A stretch of 64,000 nucleotides of DNA from Euglena gracilis. Its lineage: Eukaryota; Euglenida; Euglenophyceae; Euglenales. The position numbers and the translations under genes are program-made. The stretch is from NCBI GenBank assembly GCA_039621445.1, contig CP154956.1, forward strand, positions 9,671,443 through 9,735,442, in the 5' to 3' direction. Under the pieces are notes generated by a model. The model worked only from the letters and a program-made list of their open reading frames with translations, made no database searches and was not told the DNA's origin. This document shows positions 31,761 to 42,605 of this stretch, piece after piece; within the stretch, counting starts at the first letter, position 1, and every line of letters starts with the position of its first letter.

Positions 31761-34013
31761 CGGGATTCCGGACCATCACAGGTGCTTGACACCGAGTGCC
31801 CCGCAGCTCCCGGCTGCTCCCGTGCCGGCCGTTGCCCCGAACAGGCTTGTTTTCACCCCTGGAGGGGATGGGCGGGTGGGCGGGTCAGCGGCAGGACCCC
31901 CCACCTGCCCACCACAAATGGGTGTTTTCAGGGATTTTCCCCAATGGGTATTTTGCATAATACCCAGCGCCATAAGGAGAGTGTGCAGGACAGAGGAGGC
32001 CCTCCCCTCCTCCCGACTTACTGGAGAGGGGACGGTCCGACTTTAAGGCCAGAATTTTCCTTCTGGTGCTTGGAGCCAAAAACTGACAATTTTGATACAC
32101 ACACACACATATATACACATATATATATGTATATATGTATATATGTATATATGTGTGTGTATGTGTGTGTTTTGATATATCTTTTTTTTGCTCAAAAAGT
32201 GCCCGAAATGGCATTTTTGGCGGCTTGTTCAGAAAATCCGCCAATTTTGCCGCGCTGCTGTGAGTGGGGGTGCCCCCCCCCAACCCCATCCCCTCTCCCT
32301 CCTGGCGGTCTGATCCCCCCTCCTGCCCTCATGAATCCTCCCTCCCCCCAACCTAAGTGGATGTCTTTGAAAAAGAGGCCTCATCCCGAAGCCCCCGGCC
32401 ACTCCATTGCCCGCCAGTGTCGCGAAGCCCCCAGCCCCTCCCGTCCCTGCTGCTGCGTCCCATTCCAGCCCCGGCCCAAGTCCGCGCCCTTCCCCTGGAG
32501 TGAGACCATCAGCGCTGAATGGGAAACCCCGAGATTTTATGGGTGGTGGGGGCAGGGGTTTCTTTAGTCTTGGACCCCTGGGGGGGTTGGGTGGGTGGGT
32601 GGGTCTAGCCAAGCCCCCCCCCCCCCAGGGGAAATCCCCTGGGGGGTGATGTACAAAGGTGCCGAATTTTTTTTGCAAAAGATGCCATTTTTTTTAGCAT
32701 TCTCGCGATTTTGACCATTTTTGGGGAGAAGTGGGTGGGTTTCCCAAGAGCCCCCCCCCCCCCCCGGACGCCCCCCCCAGGGGGTGGGTGGGTGGGTGGG
32801 TGGGGGGGGTGACCCCCCTGGTCTTTAAAAAAACAACAACAACCCCTGGGTGGGGGGCCCCCAAAAACGCCTTTCCTGTTTTTGTATTTGGGTAAACGGC
32901 ATAGTTGTGAAGCGAGCCGCCGCCTCCCACAGTCCCAGTACTGCAGGCCCAAGGGGCCCCCAGCCATGCCACAGCTCCGCTCCCGCCTCCCGCTGGTGGA
33001 AGCGGCCTGGCGTAGGATACCCGAAAGAGGGGGGGGGGCATAGGACAACAGACACACACACACACAACCCCTGTTTTTCTGGAAATCGTTGAAAAACAGC
33101 ACTTTTGGTCGGAAAGGCAAAATTGCCATTCTTTGAAATTGTCGATTGTTTTTCATGATGTAAATGGTATTATGAAGCAAATGCCTGGGTGACGTCGGTG
33201 GGAAACGCTCATAAATCTTGGTGGGAATGCCGCCTCTCCACAAACAAGTGCTTTGATAGGGGGTACTCCATCTGATGCAATTTGCATTTTTTTTCATTTC
33301 CAAGTGTTAATTTGATTCAATTAGCATTGGGTAGTCAGCAATCACCTAAATGTTCTAAACAGTCGTCATCGTCATCATCGTCGTCGTCGTCATCAGCAGC
33401 AGCAGCAGCAGCAGCAAGGAGGAAAGGATGATTTTTGGGGCACAGGTCAGCCAAGGGAAAACAACTAAAACAAACCCTGGATCATTGCCTGTTGGTTTTC
33501 AGAATATCACGAGACAATGCATTGCTTTGGAAAATGTCGTCCAGATTAAATGATGATGATCATGATCAATAATTGCAATGCCGCTGCTGCTGCTGATGCG
33601 AAGAACCTTGCTTTGGGGCTTTCGCCGTGTATGGATTGGATTGAATTGAGTGAAACTTTTTTAGGTCTCAAAAGTTCAAAGAAAAACAAGAATTTCATCA
33701 TTTTGGCCCATCAGGCAGTTTTTCAGGTATTTTGCCATCGTCCCCGGCGCTTTGCGACGTCACAAGGGTCTTATATTTGGAGGGTGTCTGATTTTCGACC
33801 CTTTTTTTGCTCGACCCTTTTTTTCCGACCATTCTCCCGCCCGACGCGCCAGGGGGAGATGTTATTTTTGGGCAAATTGTGCAAACTGATTTTTTCTCCT
33901 GTTCCCCCCAAAAGAGACTCGAGGTTTGCAATTGACCAAAAAAAATACCTCAGGCATTGGGGGGAACATCCGGAAAACAACACGCTGTTTCCTTCTCGCC
34001 CACGCCCTCGCAG
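31761..34013. other. Intron-like stretch with repeats
   Basis: Contains an (ATATAC/ATATGT)n microsatellite at 32,098-32,175, long C/G runs with (GGGT)n at 32,575-32,810, a (CA)n at 33,048-33,066 and a TCG/TCA/CAG trinucleotide tract at 33,363-33,415. A serine-poor frame at 33,550-33,700 (AAAAADAKNLALGLSPC) is possible but unsupported. Confidence 0.45.
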
Positions 34014-34117
34014 GGGAGCCGACAGACTTGGGGAGCGAGCCCCCGTTCCTCTCCACCCACAGCGAAGGGGGCTCCCCATCTGTGGCTGATGCGGGTCCTG
34101 TGCCACCGGCTCAAGAG
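34014..34117 (+). CDS. Candidate acidic, Pro/Ser-rich exon
   Basis: The acceptor is CCCACGCCCTCGCAG and the donor is CAAGAG|GTATTT. The favoured frame (phase 1 in, 0 out) reads EPTDLGSEPPFLSTHSEGG, then SPSVADAGPVPPAQE. A donor at GATGCGG|GTCCTG would instead give a phase 1-1 exon. A second open frame (SPRSSPPTAKGAPH) cannot be excluded. Probably a disordered linker. Confidence 0.5.
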
Positions 34118-35397
34118 GTATTTGCTGCCGAGCGTGGTCGGAGTGTTCTTTTTGTTGATGATGTTTGTGGCGGTGTGCGAAGATATCTGGTCGCTGGCTG
34201 ACTAAAAAAGAAAATGGCAAAAAACACTCTCCCTCTGTGCAGGTGGGTGCAACCAGAATCTTCAAATGATCTAGCACTGCCATCTCTCAGTTAGTCGACA
34301 TTTCAGGGACATCACAGGGAGGGGGACACCATCTCCCCCCACGAAGACAGGGCGTGACTCACTCCTGATCCACAGGTTCCAGAGGGCTGAAACCATGAAC
34401 ACGGGCAGTTGAAGTATTTTGCAACAAAAAAAACGCATGGAATACACATGCAATACATGCATATGCACATGCAATGAAAAAAAAATTATACACAAAATAC
34501 AATGCACAGAATTCTGCTGAAGGGCTTTTCATAAAGCCTCACTCCTTTCTCCTCAAAGAAAGTTTCACCGAAGGATGGGCGGTCAAATCCAAAAATGGAA
34601 TTTTTGCAGAAATTTTCCCGAGCATTTTTCTCCTGCAGTCTCTGCATTTCAAAGATGTTTAAGATCCCCAAGGGGGAGGAATGCGACAAAGGATGCAACA
34701 AGGCAGACCGCGCAGCAACGTGCAATAAAAAATGCAAGAAACACAAAATAAATTCTTGTTAAAGTGTGCACATTTCAGCTGGATCAAATATTTCCCATTT
34801 TTTTCAGAAGAACATTTCGTCACTCGACATGATTCATTACACAACATTGTGCATGTTTGCTTTGAACAGCTATCCATCTTTAAGAATGTGGATTGTATTT
34901 CATTCTGTTTCAAAGAATCCAATTAAGAAAAAACCAAGTGACACACTTAGAGAGACCATTATGTAAACTTGATTTGTGGCCGTGCATTTTTACCAGCAAT
35001 TGCCAGTTTTTTTTCGAAGTTTGAGAAGGTGAGAATGCAAAAAAAAAAAACAAGATCCAGAAAATGCAAAGAACACAAACAAAAATGCTGTTATTTCGAA
35101 TTTTCATTGCGGGGGAGCTGGCAGATAAAATGGGAGCTCTAAATTGGTGTCTTTTGAAGAGAGGAATGGGAAAATATGGGCACCTCCATGAGAAGAAAGA
35201 ATAACACAGAATAAGAATGTGAACAGGATGTTCAGGAATTGCTCTGTGTGTGGTGGTTGATTCAATTGTGAGAGTTTTTTCTTTCTTCTCGTGAAGGTGC
35301 CAAATTGAAGTGTCTAATTTGTTCTTGATGTTCTTGTTGCTTGCTTGCTTGAGCTTTTTTTTGCCCATCCTTTTGATTGATCCACCTTCGCCTATTA
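34118..35397. other. Non-coding stretch, A/T-rich
   Basis: Intron-like, without exon-like GC patches. Nothing recognised. Confidence 0.5.
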
Positions 35398-35789
35398 CCC
35401 CCCCCCTATGTCCAACGACCCCCCTATGTCCAACGACCACCCCCCCGGTCAGAGGACACCTTTTCGGAGGTTTGATGTTTTTTGCAGGAGTGTGAAAACG
35501 GGGGGTTTGCCAGCCCTGAAAGGTTTTTCTTCCGCCCTTGTCCTCTACCCCGTCATGTTTTGTCAGTTTTGGGAGCTATTTAAGTAAATATTTGTTGACA
35601 GGGCTCGAAAATGGGGCGCGGTTTGACCTGTTTGGGGGGGGTTTCGGCAAACTTTTTGTTTCCCGGCCCTGTGTCCAACGACCCCCCCCCCGGTCAGAGG
35701 ACACCTTTTTGGTCACTACCCTATGTCCAACGACCCCCCCCCCCCGGTCAGAGGACAGAGGTTACCGGTCGTTGGACATAGGGGGGGGG
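35398..35789. mobile_element. Poly-C-tipped TIR element (CCTATGTCCAACGACC family), composite copy
   Basis: Starts after TTA with C7 and CCTATGTCCAACGACC (repeated twice, at 35,405 and 35,422, and again at 35,667 and 35,721) and ends GGTCGTTGGACATAGGGG. The left flank has TA, the right flank TCA. Several CGGTCAGAGGACACCTTTT words show internal duplication. Non-coding. Confidence 0.65.
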
Positions 35790-35884
35790 TCAATTTATTA
35801 TTCCAGCTATTTCGCGTTTTTTATGCAATTGCGCAGATTTCGATTTTTTTCCAGGATTTTTTTTCAGGACCAGGGCCCAGTGTT

Positions 35885-36290
35885 TGATATGAGGAGGGCG
35901 TACATGGTTTAGGTGGGGGTCCCCTCCACCCTCCTGGCCCGCAGGGGGGGGGGGGGTCCGGACCACCCCCCCCCCCCCAACCTGCCAGGGGGGTCCGGAC
36001 CGACCTTGGGGGGGGGGGTACCCGGGACCCCCCCAAAAAAGGTCAATTTTTTTCCTCCGACGCTTTGCGCCGAAAAATTTTCGCACTTTTGGCAAATTTT
36101 TGCCCAAAAAAGTGCCCAAAATGGTACTTTTGGTCGTTTTGGGGGGTCAAAAATTTTCGGTCACCCGGACCGCGCCACTGTTTAGATGGGGGGGGTGTCC
36201 CCCCCCCCACCCCCCCCTCCTGGCCCGCAGGGGGGGGGGGGGGTCCGGACCACCCACCTGTCCTTATATCAAACCCTGCCAGGGCCTGGT
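35885..36290. repeat. Family 2 poly-C/poly-G repeat, TIR-like ends
   Basis: The left end TTGATATGAGGAGGGCGTAC and right end CCTTATATCAAACCCTGCC are partial inverted copies. The interior has CGCGCCACTGTTTAGATGG and a GACGCTTTGCGCCG hairpin. Confidence 0.6.
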
Positions 36291-36649
36291 CTGTGAACTG
36301 CTGGTGTTGTGTCCGCCTTCTGTGTGCAGATCTTCACCACTTTCAGAATGTATCCGGTCTATACGTATACCATATATGTGCAAATATGAATGTAGTATAT
36401 AACCCTACCCTATCCTAAACCCCCCCCCCCCAATATCTCTTGGCGGCCCTTGCTCCTGGCAGTGGCTGAATAACTTGGCGGGGGGCCAGGCAAAAAAAGG
36501 TTGCTCCAGTAACTTGGCACCCCCATTTAAGGAAGAAGCAGCTTACGACGCCGAGAAAATGGCCCAAATAACCTGGCAGGGGGGACGTGCAAAAGATGGT
36601 TCCAATGATTTTGCACCTCGCCAGGTAATTTGGGGAGGGGGTTTACCCT

Positions 36650-36692
36650 ACCGTAATCCTAACCTTAACTTTAACCCTAACCCTACATAAAA
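36650..36692. repeat. Short interstitial CCCTAA-like tract
   Basis: CCTAACCTTAACTTTAACCC then TAACCCTAC. Too short to be a telomere end. Similar isolated CCCTAACCC words occur at 29,918-29,932 and 45,262-45,276. Confidence 0.5.
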
Positions 36693-36865
36693 TTGCGTAA
36701 GATGTGGTGTACAATATAAATTACCCCTCTGAAACATGGTGCTAGGTTGTGAATCTCCCCGGTTTAACCCCGGGAAATAAAAAAAAATACCAACAAATGA
36801 ATGAAAACCTGATGTTGCCCACCGCATTTTCTGTGTGGTGACTGACAGAGCCAGGATCAAGGTTC

Positions 36866-37240
36866 GATATAAGGAGGGCGTACATGCTTTAGGTGGGGGG
36901 GGTGTCCCCCCCCCCCCCCTGGCGGGGGGGTCCGGACCGACCCCGGGGGGGGGGGTACCCAACCCCTCAAAAAGGTCAATTTTTTTCCTCCGGCGCTTTG
37001 CGTGTGCAGAAAATTACCAAAAACTCCGGCGCTTTGCGCCGGAGTTTTTGGTAATTTTCTGCCATGGACCTGATGAAAAAACACTATGTACTGTCTTGCG
37101 CTTTGATTTCGCTGGATGTCAAATTTTCGGTCACCCGGTCCGCGCCACTGTTTAGGTGGGGAGGGGTGTCCCCCCACCCCCCCTTCCTGGCCCGCAGGAG
37201 GGGGGGGTCCGGACCCCCCCACTTGTCTTTATATCCAACC
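36866..37240. repeat. Family 2 poly-C/poly-G repeat, second copy
   Basis: Begins TTCGATATAAGGAGGGCGTA and ends CTTTATATCCAACCCTGGCC. Same interior words as 35,885-36,290, but the central hairpin is expanded (see 37,006-37,062). Confidence 0.6.
37006..37062. repeat. Perfect 27-bp inverted repeat with TTT loop
   Basis: Arms GCAGAAAATTACCAAAAACT(...)GGCGC and their exact complement surround TTT. It is the most regular member of a family of GGCGC-TTT/GAA-GCGCC hairpins found in at least ten of the small repeats here. Confidence 0.9.
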
Positions 37241-38637
37241 CTGGCCAGGATGTGTTTGGGAGGCTGGGTGACAGCTCCATGGCTTTGCTTGCTTTGTGAA
37301 GCTCTGCAGTACCGTCTGGTGGTTTTGAAGTCGGTTGCGAAAGGAGTGTGTTTTCCAGTACAACAAAATTTATTTGTGAAAATGAGAACTCAGCAGGAAG
37401 TGGTAGACGAAGAGGATCAAGATCTGCACCAATGCACATCACCCCACCTAGTGGAGACTCTGCGGCATTCACACAGCAGCAAAACCAATGTTCTTTAACC
37501 CAACTGCGCAAGTTGCGCAAGCATTCGCTTGTGCAATTGCGCAAAGAATCTTTTTAGAACCAACAAAAAGCCTTCTATACCAGCCAGTTCAAAGCGGAAA
37601 AATTAATGATGTCATGAAACTGTGGATTTCCTCTCCTGTCTACTTGAGGTGCTGGAATCATCCCAGTGAATTGCTCACAGGAACAATTCAAAATGGTTCA
37701 TTTGCACAATTGCACAAGTGGTCCAAAAAAAATCGATTGTTTATTTGATTTTTGAAGACATTTTAAGACAAGAAGAGAATGGAAACACAGTGTCCACAAA
37801 GTTGTGGTACAGGGTCTCTGAATTGGTCAATGAAAGTGTCTCAGGGCACCATCCATTTGCAGGCAATGTATTCAGGCATTATTTTTAAGGCAAAAATTTT
37901 CAAAAAAAATTAAAGGCGGCTTAGAAAATAACGCCTGAATGCACTGCGCCTGATTTTCCGACAGCAAGATCGGGGGTGGGCATCCTTCAACAACAAACCG
38001 TTTTTTTTTCAAGGATAAATCTTTGACGTGTCATCCTGGGTCCCAAACGGGACCCAGGATGCAGGGCTTTTGTCATGAATAATTTTGTAATTTTATTATT
38101 TTAACACGTGAAAGTATTTGTGAAATTGCAGCAAATGAATTGCGCATTTGGTTCTTTTATGCAATTGCACAAACCGACCACACAGACGATTGTGGAAGTG
38201 GTTCTTTTGCACAATTTCTCAAGGGACCAACATTTTTTTTTTAAAAAAGTCAAAGTGTATGATATTGTAGGGCTAGGCCTCACCTGCCCCAAATCCCCCA
38301 AAGTTCAAACTTTCCCTGCCAGTGTTTATGCGGCGGCGTTTTGGCATTTTGGACAAATTTTGCCCAAAAAGTTCCCAACGTGTCATTTCCTGCCGATTTC
38401 TGAGGTGCAAATCTCTGTGCCGGGCCTACAATCGGTCACCTGGACCTTCCTGGGGGGACCCCCACCAGGAAAGGGGGGGGTCCTCCCTTCCTGGATCAGG
38501 GGGGGGGGGGGTCTAACCCCCCTCCCTCCTGCCTTTATTCAAACCCAGCTGGGAACACAGGGGTAAGTGGGTGGGTGCCGACCTGTCACCCCCGAATCCC
38601 AACAAAAAAAACTCTGCTCCCTCCCTCCCTTTGGCAG
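37241..38637. other. Intron-like stretch with a third palindrome cluster
   Basis: Contains GCGCAAGTTGCGC and TGCAATTGCGCA (37,503-37,545), TTGCACAATTGCACAAG (37,702-37,718), and looser TGCAATTGCACAA (38,159). A possible Arg/Gln-rich exon lies after AACTCAGCAG at 37,397 (SGRRRGSRSAPMHI frame), with weak support. Family 2 repeat words lie at 38,320-38,560. Confidence 0.45.
38032..38061. repeat. Hairpin, 13-bp arms, AAAC loop
   Basis: CATCCTGGGTCCC, AAAC, GGGACCCAGGATG. A perfect inverted repeat in a non-coding stretch. Confidence 0.85.
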
Positions 38638-38691
38638 GGATGGGTGACCCGTCGACGGGAACGACGCCAGCTATCCCAGTGCTCTGCAGAC
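38638..38691 (+). CDS. Candidate 18-codon exon
   Basis: The acceptor is CTCCCTTTGGCAG and the candidate donor is TGCAGAC|GTGACC. It is 54 nt, phase 1-1, reading MGDPSTGTTPAIPVLCR. Its word ACGCCAGCTATCCCAGTG matches GCGCCAGCTATCCCTGTG in the candidate exon at 39,105, suggesting a duplicated cassette. Weakly supported. Confidence 0.35.
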
Positions 38692-39104
38692 GTGACCAGG
38701 GAAGAATGGCCTGCCTGTCTTCCATTTAATTTGTTCAGATGTGGTGACGAAAGCCGCGGAAGGGTTTTCATTGCAGAATGGAATCGTTTGTTTTGCTCTG
38801 CCCCACCAAAACTCAAAAAACCCACCGCCATCGGAGGTTTTTTTCGGGGCGGAAGAGGACAACAGGAGAACCCTCCGTAATGCTGTTTTTGTGTTCCAGG
38901 TTGTCTGTTGTCAGTTTGTCTGATGCTGCGCATTTTTTTTGGTTTTTGATAGCTAACTTTGTTGACGCATCTACAGAGTTAGGCCTGTTAAAAGTTGAAG
39001 TTTGCTTTATTTTCGGCTCAGATCTCAGGTGGGGCGAATTGTAACAACCACCCATTTTTGCATGTTTGGGGCGCACCACACATTACTTGTGCCACCAAAG
39101 ACAG

Positions 39105-39178
39105 GTTTGTGCACCATCTGCCCTGCCTCCAAGCGGACCCGCGCCAGCTATCCCTGTGGAAGCCCACCCAGACCTCTC
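39105..39178 (+). CDS. Candidate proline-rich exon
   Basis: The acceptor is CACCAAAGACAG and the donor is ACCTCTC|GTTTAT. The favoured frame reads APSALPPSGPAPAIPVEAH. It shares PAIPV and the underlying bases with 38,638-38,691. Confidence 0.4.
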
Positions 39179-39487
39179 GTTTATCGCGACAGCCGTAAAA
39201 TGGATTGCTTTGGGATGGCTGCGTTCCGGTGCTTTTGCTATATCCCGCTTCAGAACCTTCGCCAGACAACCCCCCCCCCACGCAGAGTCATAGGTTGCGG
39301 GTTTAGCGACCTCTTTATGGATCAAGCGGAGCAGGAGTTTTCGCTTTTCCATTCCCCTGCCCCCCCCAGTGGTTGACCAGGTTTCTGGTCAACCAAGTGG
39401 TGGTCCGTTGTCTGTGGTGGTCATGGGTTTCAGTACCCCCGTAAATGGAGGTTCCAACCAGGGCCGACAACAGCAGCAAAACTTCCG

Positions 39488-39781
39488 TGATGCAAGGATG
39501 GATATTGACATTGGGTTTATCAATGATAAATTTAAATTGGTTGACACCCTGATATCCTCGATAAATGTCGATAAAACCGATGTGATCATTTTGTGCCCCA
39601 ATATCCTCATTTTTGTGATTCGGGAAAATTTCAAAATCGCCCAAAAAGCAACAAAGAAGTACGTTAGCCCCCCCCCCAATAAAGCCGATGTTTTCACAAG
39701 GGTATTTTTTCGGGGCCCGATAAATTCAAGATTTTCCATCAGCCCGATATGGGCCGATATCCAATATCCATCCTTGCGTGA
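39488..39781. mobile_element. Small TIR element (MITE-like), GCAAGGATGGATATTG ends
   Basis: GCAAGGATGGATATTG at 39,492-39,507 is perfectly inverted at 39,762-39,777, and GATG flanks both outside. Its interior words GGGGCACAAAAtGAtCAtATCG and AAATGAGGATAT recur, inverted, at 62,795-62,890. The long open frame across it (39,369-40,079) is therefore not accepted as a gene. Confidence 0.75.
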
Positions 39782-39829
39782 TGCGGTGAGGCAAATGTGC
39801 ATTTGTTTGCGCCTTTCCGCAACGGCTCG

Positions 39830-40010
39830 AGTGGCGTGTGCCCGCCCGGCGGCCACAGTGCCGCCCGACGCTCGCGCCGAGCAGTCGGGCCCCGGAGTCC
39901 TCTGCCGCAAGTGCCGCCTGTGGATCGTGGGACTGCCGAACGTGTCCCTCGTGCAGAATCGACGTGGCCAGGATCCTGGACGTCCAGCCTGGAGCCACAC
40001 GTTGCCAGTT
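39830..40010 (+). CDS. Possible GC-rich exon, frame unresolved
   Basis: This GC-rich patch has three open + frames. One has a cysteine cluster CGSWDCRTCPSCRIDVARIL (RING-like spacing, but too few ligands); another has GVLCRKCRLWIVGLPNV. Possible splice sites exist, but none is compelling. Listed because its base composition and lack of repeats resemble the supported exons. Confidence 0.25.
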
Positions 40011-40081
40011 TTCTGCAAAGATGAAAGTGCACGCATGAAAGCGTGCACAAATACCCAACACACACAACTTGAGCAATAACA

Positions 40082-40122
40082 ATGCACACACACACACACA
40101 TACACACACACACACACATGGA
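40082..40122. repeat. (CA)n microsatellite
   Basis: About 18 CA dinucleotides with one TA interruption. Confidence 0.95.
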
Positions 40123-40986
40123 CCCTGTGGACAATTTGAGCATACACCACTTTTGGGGGGGTCAATTTTGGGGTCTAGAAAAAATTTGGCGCTTTGCGCC
40201 AAAATTGGAGAACCCCCCCCCTCTGGGGTGTACCCACGCAGCCTCACCTGACACCCCCCCATTTTGAGGTTTGGGGTTGGGTATCCCCCGGCGGCCCCCT
40301 GGGGGTTGGGTGGGTGGTTCCGGACCATACTTTTGTTTTAGGTGTGTCCGACCCTGTAGGACTGCCGTTTTTTTTTCTCGAGGTGACTGGTTGGTTTTTA
40401 GCCCCAGACCACCCTCCAGGGGGGTCAGCCAGGAATGGCCGAAACGTCACCACCTGGCTCCGGAAGCACCCGAAATTTTTTGGGGTTTTCGTTAAAGGAG
40501 GACCGGGGCCGTTGCAGCGACACAGGGAGAGTGAGGAGAAAAGTTGCAAATGGGAGAGGCCACAAATGCGGGCATCAGAAGGATGCGTGTATGCGTATAC
40601 GTATACACATATGTAAGCATGCATACCTATTCATATGCACATTTATAGAAATGGGACGGCCGTCCCTTATTTTTATTTGTATGGCACAAGACATGAGACT
40701 GCCATACTTATGCCCATGTACATGTATTGAGACAGAGTGATGGGTAGATAAACAGACTGGCGTCACCCCGCCTTTACGCAAACCAGTTTTTTTTTGGTGG
40801 TTTTTTGTCTTTTTTTTCAATTTTTGCAAGTATTGAAGTTTTTTTTTGTTGTTTACATTTTTGCGATTTTTTGCATATTTTTTGCGTATTTTTGCGTCGC
40901 ATTTTTTGAAATTCCATGTTGCTCCCCCCCCCATACACACTTCTTAACCCCCCGGTGGAGGTCGGTCACTTTGGTCAATCGAGCAA
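40123..40986. other. Intron-like stretch with repeats
   Basis: Family 2 words at 40,150-40,350, including GGCGCTTTGCGCC at 40,189, then T-rich tracts at 40,790-40,920. No exon is supported. Confidence 0.45.
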
Positions 40987-41157
40987 ATGGCTCCATCGAC
41001 TCCCCACCCCGTCCAGGCGCCTGCAGGCGTCGGCTGCGCCCTCGTCGTGGGGCTGGACAAGGTCCCCGAGTGCGTCAGTGTGGGCCACCGCGGAGCCACC
41101 AGGAAGACCGCGGTCAAGCAGTTAGCCAGGCCGCCTCCAGTTGCGGCGGATGGTTGA
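40987..41157 (+). CDS. Small ORF or exon, 56 codons
   Basis: ATG to TGA, reading MAPSTPHPVQAP, then GVGCALVVGLDKVPECVSVG and RGATRKTAVKQLA. The GC-rich, protein-like stretch is followed by the huge microsatellite. It may be an exon beginning after CCCGTCCAG (41,015) rather than a complete gene. The final part weakly resembles the last strand of a cold-shock domain. Confidence 0.35.
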   Translation: MAPSTPHPVQAPAGVGCALVVGLDKVPECVSVGHRGATRKTAVKQLARPPPVAADG

Positions 41158-41224
41158 TGGTTGGGCGGCACCAACGGCCCATGAAGGGAGGTTAGGCCGC
41201 CTGAGCACCGCGCAAAAGAAAAAA

Positions 41225-42535
<1,311 letters not shown>

Positions 42536-42554
42536 GGTCATGACAGTCGCACAG

Positions 42555-42605
42555 CTGGTGGTTGAGTTTTCCCTCTCGGCTCACTCCCGGTCGGCATTGG
42601 CCCGG
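42555..42605 (+). CDS. Candidate 17-codon exon
   Basis: The acceptor is GACAGTCGCACAG and the donor is GGCCCGG|GTGGGC. It is in phase and reads LVVEFSLSAHSRSALAR. The Val-x-Phe...Ala pattern resembles the last strands of a cold-shock domain. Too short to be sure. Confidence 0.3.

Noticed and set aside
33363-33415. Second insertion target or TIR of the 11-kb transposon
   Set aside because: Only the TCATCG microsatellite is shared; no CTTAGGCGGCC end is present.
36650-36692. Telomere end
   Set aside because: Only two or three degenerate CCCTAA units, internal to the window and next to an ordinary repeat.
39369-40079. 236-codon + strand frame
   Set aside because: Most of it lies within the MITE-like element with perfect TIRs, whose relative at 62.8 kb is non-coding.
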